From contig NZ_LOIC01000018.1 in NCBI RefSeq assembly GCF_001684335.1, forward strand, positions 51,095 through 115,094: a stretch of DNA of 64,000 nucleotides. The letters are read 5' to 3'. The stretch's first letter is position 1; the number at the start of each line of letters is the position of its first letter. A program made the position numbers and the translations under genes. This DNA comes from Photorhabdus namnaonensis (lineage in GTDB: Bacteria > Pseudomonadota > Gammaproteobacteria > Enterobacterales > Enterobacteriaceae). Shown here piece after piece: positions 9,114 through 17,407 of the stretch. Below the pieces are notes generated by a model, which saw nothing but the letters and a program-made list of their open reading frames with translations, did no database searches and was not told where the DNA came from.

Positions 9114-10388
9114 ATGAAACCAGAAACTCTTGCTATCCACGGCGGATATTCCCCTGATCCAACAACCAAAGCCGTTGCCGTTCCTATCTATCAAACGACA
9201 TCCTACGCGTTTGACGATACCCAACACGGCGCCGACCTATTTGATTTAAAGGTTGAGGGCAACATCTATTCCCGCATTATGAACCCGACTAATGATGTAT
9301 TAGAAAAACGGGTCGCTCTACTTGAAGGAGGAATCGCTGCTTTAGCCGTCGCATCTGGCATGGCGGCTGTCACCTGTGCGATTCAATCCATTGCCAGCGT
9401 TGGAGATAACATTATATCTGTCGCTAAGTTATATGGCGGCACTCATAACCTGCTAGCTCATACATTGCCTCGATTCGGGATTGAGACACGGTTTGCTGAA
9501 CACGATGATATCGCAGCACTGGAATCACTGATTGATGATCGTACCAAGGCGGTATTTTGTGAATCTATTAGTAACCCGGCCGGTAATATTGTTGATCTGA
9601 AAAAATTTGCCGAAGTCGCCCATCGTCATGGCGTCCCTTTAATTGTTGATAATACCGTCGCCACCCCTGTGCTTTGTCGCCCCTTCGAGCATGGCGCTGA
9701 TATCGTTATTCACTCTTTAACCAAATATATGGGAGGGCATGGTAACTCTATTGGCGGCATTATTGTGGATTCCGGCAATTTCCCCTGGAAAAAATATAAG
9801 CAACGGTTTGCTGTATTAACTACCCCAGATCCCTCCTATCATAACGTCATTTATACCGAACAATTCGGTAAAGCGGCATTTATCGGGCATTGCCGTGTGG
9901 TACCGCTACGTAATATGGGTGCCGCATTATCGCCTTTTAATGCTTTCCTTATCTTGCAAGGATTGGAAACACTGGCATTAAGAATGGAACGTCATACTGA
10001 AAATGCGCTGAAAGTCGCTCATTATCTGCAAGATCATCCTCAAGTTAGTTGGGTGAAATATGCCGGGTTGCCAAACCACCCAGAACATGAACTGGCTCAA
10101 CAGTATGTCAATGGGAAGCCATCAGCGCTCCTCTCTTTTGGTATTAAAGGCGGGCAACAATCCGGTGCACAATTTATTGACGCACTAAAATTGATTGTGC
10201 GGCTGGTTAATATTGGCGACGCTAAATCACTCGCCTGTCATCCAGCGTCAACAACCCATAGCCAATTAAATGATGAGGAGTTAATTAAAGCCGGCATATC
10301 ACAGGATATGATTCGCTTATCAATCGGCATTGAGCATATCGACGATATTATTGCTGATCTTGCCCAAGCTCTGGATGCATCGAAATAA
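9114..10388 (+). CDS. metY: O-acetylhomoserine sulfhydrylase (PLP-dependent)
   Basis: This 424-residue protein belongs to the Cys/Met metabolism PLP family. It has the 'ASGMAAVTCAI' phosphate-binding loop near residue 80, VDNT near 177 and the PLP-binding lysine at Lys204 in SLTKYMGGHG. Length and the inserted C-terminal region ('LNIGDAKSLACHPASTTHSQL'-type) match O-acetylhomoserine aminocarboxypropyltransferase rather than the shorter cystathionine gamma-synthase. The reaction makes homocysteine from O-acetylhomoserine and sulfide. It is monocistronic and followed by a clear terminator. Cystathionine gamma-lyase-like activity cannot be excluded by sequence alone. Confidence 0.85.
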   Translation: MKPETLAIHGGYSPDPTTKAVAVPIYQTTSYAFDDTQHGADLFDLKVEGNIYSRIMNPTNDVLEKRVALLEGGIAALAVASGMAAVTCAIQSIASVGDNIISVAKLYGGTHNLLAHTLPRFGIETRFAEHDDIAALESLIDDRTKAVFCESISNPAGNIVDLKKFAEVAHRHGVPLIVDNTVATPVLCRPFEHGADIVIHSLTKYMGGHGNSIGGIIVDSGNFPWKKYKQRFAVLTTPDPSYHNVIYTEQFGKAAFIGHCRVVPLRNMGAALSPFNAFLILQGLETLALRMERHTENALKVAHYLQDHPQVSWVKYAGLPNHPEHELAQQYVNGKPSALLSFGIKGGQQSGAQFIDALKLIVRLVNIGDAKSLACHPASTTHSQLNDEELIKAGISQDMIRLSIGIEHIDDIIADLAQALDASK

Positions 10389-10404
10389 TTTAAATTTGTT
10401 ATAT

Positions 10405-10431
10405 ACCCCGTTCTGACGAACGGGGTTTTAT
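10405..10431 (+). terminator. Rho-independent terminator after metY
   Basis: A perfect 8-bp stem CCCCGTTC/GAACGGGG with a TGAC loop is followed by TTTTA. It lies 17 bp after the metY stop. Confidence 0.9.
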
Positions 10432-10567
10432 TCATCGATCCTCACTGTTTTTTTACTCTACCTATCTCAATTATTTTTTCCAACCCATGTTGCCGAATTT
10501 AATTCCATTTCATTTTTATCAACCAATGTTAACACTATATTGAATGACTAAAACGAAAAGTACAGAG

Positions 10568-10630
10568 AACTATGTGACCGGGGTGAGCGAGTGCAGCCAA
10601 CAAAGAGGCAACTTGAAAGATAACGGGTAT
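10568..10630 (+). repeat. ERIC-like repeat fragment, copy 1
   Basis: The core GTGACCGGGGTGAGCGAG followed by 'CAGCCAAC' and 'AACTTGAA' matches the right half of the enterobacterial ERIC/IRU element as I know it. It is about 90% identical to the second copy at 14588-14650 in the same orientation. The left half with GTGAATCCCC is missing here. Confidence 0.75.
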
Positions 10631-10767
10631 AGGGGTAATAAATTAAATCGGTAACCCCGTCGCCAATACTCGATAAAGTAACTCATATCTCCGTGACTAA
10701 ACGGGGAAATCAATAATAGCTCTCGGATAAATAACGATTATTCACGCCAAATATACAAGGAAAATAG

Positions 10768-11562
10768 ATGAAAATTCAGCTAACCTATACATTGTTATTA
10801 AGCTCTTTGATCTGCGGGTACGCTTCGGCGAAAGTCCCCAATGAATTTAGCTCCACACCGTCATTCGAAGATAATTTTAATGGCACTACGCTTAATACCC
10901 AAAAATGGGATTACCGTGGCTTGGGAGTTAGAAACAATTGTATTAATACTCAATCCGCCGTTATCGTAAAGAATGGTCATTTAACCATAAAAACCTATTC
11001 CGATAGTTCTTCTGGCAAGCTACAAAATTATTGCGGTATGATTTCAACACAAAAAAGTTTCCTGCAAGCATATGGCTATTGGGAAGCCGCTGTCAGATTT
11101 AAGCGCGCGGAAGGTAATCAGGTCGCATTCTGGGTCCAGTCACCAACAATGGGTAAAGACTTAACCAACCCAGAAAAATCAGGCGTCGAAATTGATGTAT
11201 TTGAACATTTAGCCGAAGCGAAACAGGATCAATATGATCACGCTATTCACTGGAATGGTTACGGCAGCGCTCATAAGCAGTGGTCAAAGAAAATGTCTAT
11301 GAGTCAACTTGCTGATGGTAAATTCCATAAATTCGCGGTGGCATGGACACCAAAAGGTTATACATTTTATATTGATGATATCCGCCAAAATCTGTCAGGA
11401 TTAGATCAAGTTCCAATTTCAATCGCCAACCAATATATTATTTTAAGTTCCGAAGTACCGCGCAATTATCCAGCTCAAGGTTATGGCCCGATAAATACAA
11501 CAACCGCAACATTCGATGTGGATTATGTAAAAGTTTATCCGTATATCGGTAATAAGAAATAA
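10768..11562 (+). CDS. Secreted glycoside hydrolase family 16-like protein
   Basis: This 264-residue protein has a signal peptide (about 1-21, ending ASA) followed by a single jelly-roll lectin/glucanase domain. The GH16 active-site motif EIDVFE is present with Glu141, Asp143 and Glu146, and the C-terminal strand 'FDVDYVKVYPY' is typical of the family. GH16 enzymes hydrolyse beta-1,3 or mixed-linkage glucans and related polysaccharides. The exact substrate is unknown. No carbohydrate-binding module is attached. It is monocistronic and converges on the copper receptor gene, sharing a bidirectional terminator. Confidence 0.82.
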   Translation: MKIQLTYTLLLSSLICGYASAKVPNEFSSTPSFEDNFNGTTLNTQKWDYRGLGVRNNCINTQSAVIVKNGHLTIKTYSDSSSGKLQNYCGMISTQKSFLQAYGYWEAAVRFKRAEGNQVAFWVQSPTMGKDLTNPEKSGVEIDVFEHLAEAKQDQYDHAIHWNGYGSAHKQWSKKMSMSQLADGKFHKFAVAWTPKGYTFYIDDIRQNLSGLDQVPISIANQYIILSSEVPRNYPAQGYGPINTTTATFDVDYVKVYPYIGNKK

Positions 11563-11593
11563 TCATCGATCAGGAAAAAGGAAAGCAAATAAT

Positions 11594-11623
11594 TGGCGCC
11601 CAATAATTGGACGCCATTTTTTT
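11594..11623. terminator. Terminator between convergent genes
   Basis: The stem TGGCG-c-CCAA/TTGG-a-CGCCA with a 3-nt loop is followed by a T7 run on the plus strand. It ends transcription of the glycosidase gene, and its stem could also act on the converging copper receptor transcript. Confidence 0.8.
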
Positions 11624-11624
11624 A

Positions 11625-13721
11625 TTAAAATTTTATATCTAATTTCGCCCACACTGTCCGGCCGGGTTCATTCACTGAGCTATTCGCTGAATAACCAAAG
11701 GTGCTATTACCAGCAAGGTTGAGGTGTTCGCTGTATTCTTTATCCAAAATATTGTCGATACCCGCGCTCACTTTTATATTTTTGTTAACCTTATAGGCAG
11801 CATTTGCAGAAAGTACGCCGAAACCTGAACTATCTTGGAAATCTTTACCGACAACATTTCCCTGCCCCTCGGCAATCCGATGCTGGCTGCTCACCAATCG
11901 CCACAAACCGGTACTGCTCCAATCACCACGTTCATAGGTCAAGCCGAAGCGGGCTTCCAGAGGTGGGATCTGAGGCATCGGCTTGTTATCCGTCCGGTTT
12001 TCTCCCCAAGCATAGGCTAGGCTGGCATCCGTTTTCCAATGATCTGTCAATTGATAACCAAAGCCCATTTCCCCTCCCATAATATTGGCATTAACGTTAT
12101 CAGCCTGGCTAATACGGGCGTTTGTCGGGCTATATCTAAATAAGATGAAATCATTTACACGCCCTATATAAGCGGATACCCAACCATTAAAACGTTCCCC
12201 GGTATATTGAGCGCCAATATCAAGCTGGGTGGTTTTCTCGCTTTTTACCCCATCAAAAGCACTGGCACTCCCCGCCGGACCATATTTAGGCGAAAACAGT
12301 TCCCAATAGTCAGGGAAACGCTCGGTGTAACCAATACCGGCATAAAACATCATTGGCATATCAGCCAAAGTATGCTCTAACCGCATAAAACCACTCGGTA
12401 AAGTATCATTACGCTCTTTTTCACTATTGCCAGCAAATTTCTTTACTCGGCTGCGATCAAGACGGGCGCCGGTTATTAATTCACTCTGTTCTGTGGCATA
12501 CCAAGTTAGCTCGCTAAACAGGCCATAGTTATAAAATTGAGCATCCTTTTGCCAGCCATTACCTGCTTTATTACGGTGGGTATTGGTTTGTGTATCTGCG
12601 CCGCTTTCCAATTTGAACTCTTGCCATAGCCAAGTGCCCATGACTCGCCCCCCGACAACGCGACGATCCAGTTGCATCGACATACCGTGGTTCATATTCA
12701 TGTGCATACCACATCCATGCTTACAACCCGAAGAAGGCATACCCATTGACATAGGGCTATTCGGAGAACGCAAAGTGATATTGTCCATAATATGGTTGGT
12801 ATAGTTGTAATAAACTTGGGCTTCAACCTTATCAAGCACCTCACTGAGGTGGGATTTCTCAAAACGTAAACCGAGACTTTCACGTTTGAATTGCGAGCCA
12901 TCCATGCTACGTCCAGCATAACGGGCCTCACCATCACCTTTCCCGGCGGTCAATTCAAGCAATGTATCTTTATCCGGCGTCCACCCTAACGCGAGATCAC
13001 TATTCCATTTATCCCAACGTGAAGGAACACGATACCCACCACCATCTTTGTAGTCATTTGCACGGGATTTATTTGCCATTAAACGTAAATATCCCAATTC
13101 ACTGCCGACACTAGCATCAACATTGCCATCCCAACGGTCATTTGAACCCGTCAATCCACTGGCATTGATTTTTGCTCCCGGCTCATCAAATCGGGGATGT
13201 TCACGTTCAAACCTGACGGTCCCAGCGGAAGCACCGGGGCCCCACAATACGGTTTGGGGTCCTTTAATGACTGTCAGCAAATCATAACTTTCCGGTGAAA
13301 TATAGGATGAAGGGGCATCCATTCTACCAGGACAAGCCCCTAGCATTTCCGCGCCATCAGTCAGAAGTTTAATCCTCGAACCAAACATTCCGCGAAATAC
13401 CGGGTCACCATTGGTGCCACCGTTACGGATTTGAGAAAATCCGGGTATGGTTTTCAAATAATCAGAGCCGTCACTTGCCGGAACCGGCTGACGAGGCGTT
13501 TTTGGCGAGGTGACAATTGACAAAGGAGAATGCAAAGGTGCTGTTACCGTGATCACATCACCATCATTGGTTTTTGAACCGTGCACATGGTCGCGTGAAT
13601 CAGGTGAAGTTTCAGCTGCATAACCATTAAAAGCAGCTAACAGAAAAAGTGGCATTGCCGAATTAATACAACGGGACAGCATATTTTTTTTATAAGAAAT
13701 ATTTTTTTCGAATATCATCAT
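11625..13721 (-). CDS. TonB-dependent copper receptor (OprC type)
   Basis: This 698-residue outer-membrane receptor has an N-terminal signal region (about 1-35), a plug (about 60-180, 'FRGMFGSRIKLLTDGAEMLGACPGRMDAPSSY' region) and a barrel ending in Phe. Residues about 325-350 form a Met/His/Cys-rich loop (motifs GCGMHMNMNHGMSM), which together with the 'GACPGRMDAPSSYI' plug sequence marks the OprC copper-receptor family. It probably imports copper or a copper complex. A DUF2946 protein with similar Met/His-rich content lies 146 bp upstream on the same strand. No metal regulator is visible nearby. Confidence 0.87.
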   Translation of the reverse strand: MMIFEKNISYKKNMLSRCINSAMPLFLLAAFNGYAAETSPDSRDHVHGSKTNDGDVITVTAPLHSPLSIVTSPKTPRQPVPASDGSDYLKTIPGFSQIRNGGTNGDPVFRGMFGSRIKLLTDGAEMLGACPGRMDAPSSYISPESYDLLTVIKGPQTVLWGPGASAGTVRFEREHPRFDEPGAKINASGLTGSNDRWDGNVDASVGSELGYLRLMANKSRANDYKDGGGYRVPSRWDKWNSDLALGWTPDKDTLLELTAGKGDGEARYAGRSMDGSQFKRESLGLRFEKSHLSEVLDKVEAQVYYNYTNHIMDNITLRSPNSPMSMGMPSSGCKHGCGMHMNMNHGMSMQLDRRVVGGRVMGTWLWQEFKLESGADTQTNTHRNKAGNGWQKDAQFYNYGLFSELTWYATEQSELITGARLDRSRVKKFAGNSEKERNDTLPSGFMRLEHTLADMPMMFYAGIGYTERFPDYWELFSPKYGPAGSASAFDGVKSEKTTQLDIGAQYTGERFNGWVSAYIGRVNDFILFRYSPTNARISQADNVNANIMGGEMGFGYQLTDHWKTDASLAYAWGENRTDNKPMPQIPPLEARFGLTYERGDWSSTGLWRLVSSQHRIAEGQGNVVGKDFQDSSGFGVLSANAAYKVNKNIKVSAGIDNILDKEYSEHLNLAGNSTFGYSANSSVNEPGRTVWAKLDIKF

Positions 13722-13867
13722 CTTGCCTTAAATGTAAATCCACCTTCCAAAGTGATATTTCTATCAAAAGCGGAATACGTTATAGAATCCAACCAAATTA
13801 TTTTTGGTATGAACAGACTTTTCCTGACTCAACAATGAGCAGGACAAGACATTTCATTATGTTTAAA

Positions 13868-14374
13868 TTAATGAGATGAGATCTGTTCAGGCGGAGCGCG
13901 AGGCAATGAATCAGAAAAGATGAAATGCGGCAGAAAGGAAGCTACAGTTTGAATCGGTGGTGGCCGTGAAGTCAGCGAAGTTGACCAAAATAGCGGTGTA
14001 TTCGCCAAATCCAGCATAGGTATATGAATCAGAAAGACACAGTATCCACAGGCAATATCCTCCAGCATAGACATACCACCACCGTGCATACCCATCTGCA
14101 TGCCATCATGATGGTTAGTAACATATGATGCTGAAGAAACGTCAGAATGAGACATATTCCGAGGCATATCATCGTCAGATGACATCGCCACATGGCAATC
14201 GACCACTTTCGATGAATGAGCCTCCCCAATGCGCGCATGTTCCAGTGACCTAGAAATCACTGGCGCAATGAACAACATCAGTATCGCGAATATACCGAGC
14301 CAAGCTGGCAGACGACTCCGCGATGTATAAAATGGGATCAGTGACAAACTAAGCCTATTCTGTAGAGAACACAT
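13868..14374 (-). CDS. DUF2946 family protein, probably copper-related
   Basis: This 168-residue protein has one N-terminal hydrophobic segment (about 25-42), a His/Met-rich middle (MQMGMHGGGMSM, about 95-107) and the DUF2946 signature 'DIACGYCVFLIHIPML' near residues 109-124. The family often sits beside TonB-dependent copper receptors and is thought to act in periplasmic copper handling. Here it is directly upstream of the OprC-type receptor on the same strand, supporting a two-gene copper unit. The biochemical role is not known. Confidence 0.75.
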   Translation of the reverse strand: MCSLQNRLSLSLIPFYTSRSRLPAWLGIFAILMLFIAPVISRSLEHARIGEAHSSKVVDCHVAMSSDDDMPRNMSHSDVSSASYVTNHHDGMQMGMHGGGMSMLEDIACGYCVFLIHIPMLDLANTPLFWSTSLTSRPPPIQTVASFLPHFIFSDSLPRAPPEQISSH

Positions 14375-14715
14375 TCAGGGACGGGATTGTACGTATTTAA
14401 CGACCAAATGTTAAAACACTTTATGCAAGAATGTCGCTTTGGCGACAAAATTTGTTGTTTTTCTAAAATCTGCGGGATTATTTTCACGCACATCGAGCAA
14501 AATCACAGAGATTAACGTCACGGACAAAGGCATTTCCTGTGCATAGCATCACGACAGCATAGAGAGTGAATCCCCGGGAGCACAGCAAACTATGTGACCG
14601 GGGTGAGCGAGTGTAGCCAACGAAGAAACAACTTGAAAAATAACGAGTATAAAAAGTTTTAAACCACATAATTTCTTCTTATGCTGAATAAGATGATAGA
14701 GCAACTTCATTTTCA
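14375..14715. other. Intergenic region with an ERIC-like element
   Basis: This 341-bp region lies between the end of the RiPP-like operon and the copper pair and contains the presumed copper promoter. Its only clear feature is the ERIC-like element. A 61-codon ORF at 14484-14669 reads through the repeat and has no other support. Confidence 0.5.
14566..14651 (+). repeat. ERIC-like repeat, copy 2
   Basis: GTGAATCCCCGGGAGC followed by GTGACCGGGGTGAGCGAG, 'AGCCAACG' and 'AACTTGAA' reproduces the central part of the enterobacterial ERIC element. The inner palindrome is CCCCGG/CCGGGG. It is more complete than the copy at 10568-10630. Confidence 0.8.
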
Positions 14716-15981
14716 TTAGCTATTCTTCTTATAAAAAGAAGGCGATTTAACAAAAAAGGTGTAGATAAAATAACTCAACAAAAAAACAATGAGTCCTACG
14801 CAAAATGCCTTTATCACGCTATCCTCTTTAAAAAATATGCTTCCTGCTATGGCAAATAATATAATGAAACCAGTAGTCATCGTTTCCACAAAGAGGAAGA
14901 AAACAACACTTTTCCTTTCATCAAACTCATAAAGGGCTGTATTGATCGCAATACGAGTCATAATAAGACCAACGGATACACCTATCAGACTAAAAAATGA
15001 AAGCGCAATAAACTGACTAGCCCCAAGTGGAGAAATTAACAATAAAGTGGATGCAAGCAATGAAACCAAGACCAGTGACTGTTTTAGCTGAATACTCGTC
15101 TCGAACCGTTTAAGTCTGACCATAATTTGATTACCCATAACTGCGGAAAAAAGATAAATTACAAATGCAACAGATGAACTGCCAAGCCATGCAAGGTAAT
15201 TGGGAAGATTAAGGTAAACTTGATATTTGTATAATAATCCAATGGAATACATAAGTACTATAGATTCAAATATATTTCCTGTAATAAAAAACAGGGAATT
15301 CGGAACGTTTAATTTTACTACCGATAGAAAGTCTTTTAATTTGTAAAATCCCAATGCGTTATTATTGTTTTTTTCTTTATGAATACAATCAAGATCCTTT
15401 TTAGATTGGAAAATCTGTATCAACCTTAATATCATGATCATAGAAAAAATTGCTATTGCGGCCACTTTCTCATTAAAAAAACCAATCAGCACAATTGTTA
15501 TGCCAAGAAGAATAAATGGTAATATCAATCTGATGGAAAGATAGTATTTAAAAGAATTGACATAATCAGCGGGTTCACCGATTTTAAAAATGCTCATCAT
15601 ATTGTATGAAGGTCTGAATGTTGTTTTTAAGCATCCTGTTCCAGCCGCATCACATACAAATGACATAATAATAATAAACCAAGCGAGATAAAAATAACCA
15701 ATATAAGATAAAGCAAAACCCGCTAAAAGAAGAAATGCGGATAATAGTTTTAACCCAAATCCAATTACAGTTGTTCTCGCTAACCCAAAATTAAAACTCA
15801 TCAGACTGCCAGAGGCAAATTCGATAATTAACGAAATAACCAATTGGGAAATAAGTGTAAATTCTAGTGAAAAATTACCTAAATGTTCATTGGTTGCAAT
15901 AAGGGCCAGCTCAAGTATCGTTACACTCATAGCAACACTGCTATACATAGCATCTGCTCGCGCAATAGTGAGAAGAACCAT
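14716..15981 (-). CDS. MFS-type transporter of the RiPP-like operon
   Basis: This 421-residue integral membrane protein has about 11-12 hydrophobic segments. It has the weak sequence signatures of a divergent major facilitator, without a classical motif A. It is the last gene of the operon headed by the small precursor peptide. Its GGAGAG ribosome site overlaps the end of the upstream gene, and only 2 bp separate the two. Context suggests that it exports the modified peptide, and no peptidase-containing ABC exporter is present. MFS exporters occur in several RiPP operons, so the role is an inference from context. Confidence 0.7.
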   Translation of the reverse strand: MVLLTIARADAMYSSVAMSVTILELALIATNEHLGNFSLEFTLISQLVISLIIEFASGSLMSFNFGLARTTVIGFGLKLLSAFLLLAGFALSYIGYFYLAWFIIIMSFVCDAAGTGCLKTTFRPSYNMMSIFKIGEPADYVNSFKYYLSIRLILPFILLGITIVLIGFFNEKVAAIAIFSMIMILRLIQIFQSKKDLDCIHKEKNNNNALGFYKLKDFLSVVKLNVPNSLFFITGNIFESIVLMYSIGLLYKYQVYLNLPNYLAWLGSSSVAFVIYLFSAVMGNQIMVRLKRFETSIQLKQSLVLVSLLASTLLLISPLGASQFIALSFFSLIGVSVGLIMTRIAINTALYEFDERKSVVFFLFVETMTTGFIILFAIAGSIFFKEDSVIKAFCVGLIVFLLSYFIYTFFVKSPSFYKKNS

Positions 15982-15983
15982 CT

Positions 15984-16535
15984 TTACACACTCTCCTTGT
16001 AGATTACACCTGGCTCAGTCAGTATCGTTTTATATAAAAATGAAGGAGCAGAAGCACGAGCATAAAACATAATACTTAAATAGAGTGACTCTAGATCATA
16101 AGGTACCAAAATATTCTTTTTATCCTTATTATCTTTACTATAAATATAATGTCTCCCTGGATGTTGATTCACATAATCCTCGTAGTCCAGTAATTCTACA
16201 AAGAGTTCATTGCCTGAATTTTTTATCTTGTTATAGAAAATATTACATGATGCTGCTGAAATACTATGGCTTGTAGAAGCTTTTATATGAAACTCATCAA
16301 AAACATCAATCAAAACACATTCATCAGAAAGAGAAAGAATATATTTCGAAACATAAATCCACCGTTTATGAACCGCACGAGTTATATCTAAAAACCGTCT
16401 GACTCTATCAAATAGCAAGTGATTTTCTGCAATGGTTTGGTTGATATTAAACTCTAATAAAGCTCTTCCAGAATAAAGATTCGACATTCTCTCTAAACTA
16501 TCTTCATTCATATGTAAATCTTGGCGACGTTTCAT
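15984..16535 (-). CDS. Unknown protein, possible partner of the MNIO enzyme
   Basis: This 183-residue protein has no family that I recognise and no signal peptide or membrane segment. The start at 16535 is supported by a strong GGGAGG site 6 nt upstream, and it overlaps the end of the iron-oxidase gene by 32 bp. A second Met (16511) overlaps the stop by 8 bp. MNIO enzymes usually need a dedicated partner protein encoded next door, often as the following gene (MbnC, TglI and ApyI are examples). Position and size fit that role, but I see no clear sequence motif, so this is inference. Confidence 0.65.
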   Translation of the reverse strand: MKRRQDLHMNEDSLERMSNLYSGRALLEFNINQTIAENHLLFDRVRRFLDITRAVHKRWIYVSKYILSLSDECVLIDVFDEFHIKASTSHSISAASCNIFYNKIKNSGNELFVELLDYEDYVNQHPGRHYIYSKDNKDKKNILVPYDLESLYLSIMFYARASAPSFLYKTILTEPGVIYKESV

Positions 16536-17367
16536 AGATAGCCTCCCAAATGCTATTAATGTTTAGTTTTTCAACTTGATGGCTAGCACCTTCTTGTTCA
16601 AGTAACGTGTTTTCCAGTCGTTTGCACCGTGATTTACACTGTTTATATAACGAAATCAAATCCGCATCAAATGGATCTGAATGCTGATCTAACCACACCG
16701 ATACCCCCCTCCATTTCCATTTTTTCATCCCGGAAATATGTATCGTTATAATTTTATCCCAAATCACATTATCCATATCAGGCAGAACAGTTGCATCGGA
16801 CTCAAGTGTTCGGCAATACCCAATATAATGTCCTAAATCGAAGGCAAAATAAGCCTTAGATTCTTCACAAAGTTTAATATAATAATCCCAAAAGTTTATA
16901 TCACCTAATTCGCTATATACGGGTGGGTTTTCCAAAGCAATCTCTTTTTCAAAAAACTCTCGTGCAAACAAAATATTTTTTGCAGTTACTAGGATACTTT
17001 CCTCATTAAGTACAGGATTCGTTTGATGAGGTCCTAGAAAAAGATCTCCACAACGCCATATACCAATATCCTCTTCTATATAAGAAATAGGTAGTTTTTT
17101 TATCAATTTTTTTAAACGAAGCATTTCTTCTTTAATAAGCTTACCTGAGAAATTGATATCAACCGGATGAAAAGAGATCGTCATGTTACCCATATTAGCC
17201 ATCGCGACAATTTCATCATCAAATTCATCCCATACCCTTGCTCCCAGACTAAAATGCCCAATTTTATGAAAGATGCTATTCCTATCTTTATTTTTTCCAT
17301 GATAAACGAAACGAAGTTTTTCAATATCACCACTCAGACCAATACACATGTCTTTTATCTCATCCAT
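16504..17367 (-). CDS. MNIO (DUF692)-type multinuclear iron oxidase
   Basis: This 287-residue TIM-barrel protein has the spaced metal-ligand pattern of DUF692/MNIO enzymes: a His in 'TISFHPVDINFSG', Glu-Glu-Asp in 'YIEEDIG', ALENP then Glu in 'SELGD', FDLGH, IHISG, and the final 'WLDQHSDPFDADLISLY' resembling the family's D-x-H-D-x-P segment. Family members (MbnB, TglH, ApyH) oxidatively rearrange Cys or Asp residues of precursor peptides. The ATG at 17367 is preferred, with GGGGGA 5 nt upstream; a longer TTG start is less likely. AP-endonuclease/sugar isomerase folds are the alternative reading. The RiPP-like context favours MNIO. Confidence 0.68.
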   Translation of the reverse strand: MDEIKDMCIGLSGDIEKLRFVYHGKNKDRNSIFHKIGHFSLGARVWDEFDDEIVAMANMGNMTISFHPVDINFSGKLIKEEMLRLKKLIKKLPISYIEEDIGIWRCGDLFLGPHQTNPVLNEESILVTAKNILFAREFFEKEIALENPPVYSELGDINFWDYYIKLCEESKAYFAFDLGHYIGYCRTLESDATVLPDMDNVIWDKIITIHISGMKKWKWRGVSVWLDQHSDPFDADLISLYKQCKSRCKRLENTLLEQEGASHQVEKLNINSIWEAIYETSPRFTYE

Positions 17368-17407
17368 TGATTCCCCCAATCACTAATCTAATTTAAGAAA
17401 AAACTTA

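Larger units (their letters stand above)
10389..10767. other. Intergenic region with terminator and ERIC-like fragment
   Basis: This 379-bp region contains the metY terminator, a 63-bp ERIC-like fragment and the presumed promoter of the glycosidase gene. No further ORF is supported. Confidence 0.5.

Noticed and set aside
14484-14669. 61-codon minus-strand ORF
   Set aside because: It reads through the ERIC-like repeat and has no independent support.
16504-17367. AP endonuclease or sugar-phosphate isomerase
   Set aside because: The TIM-barrel alone would allow it, but the spaced His/Glu/Asp pattern and RiPP-like operon fit DUF692/MNIO better. Residual doubt is reflected in the confidence.
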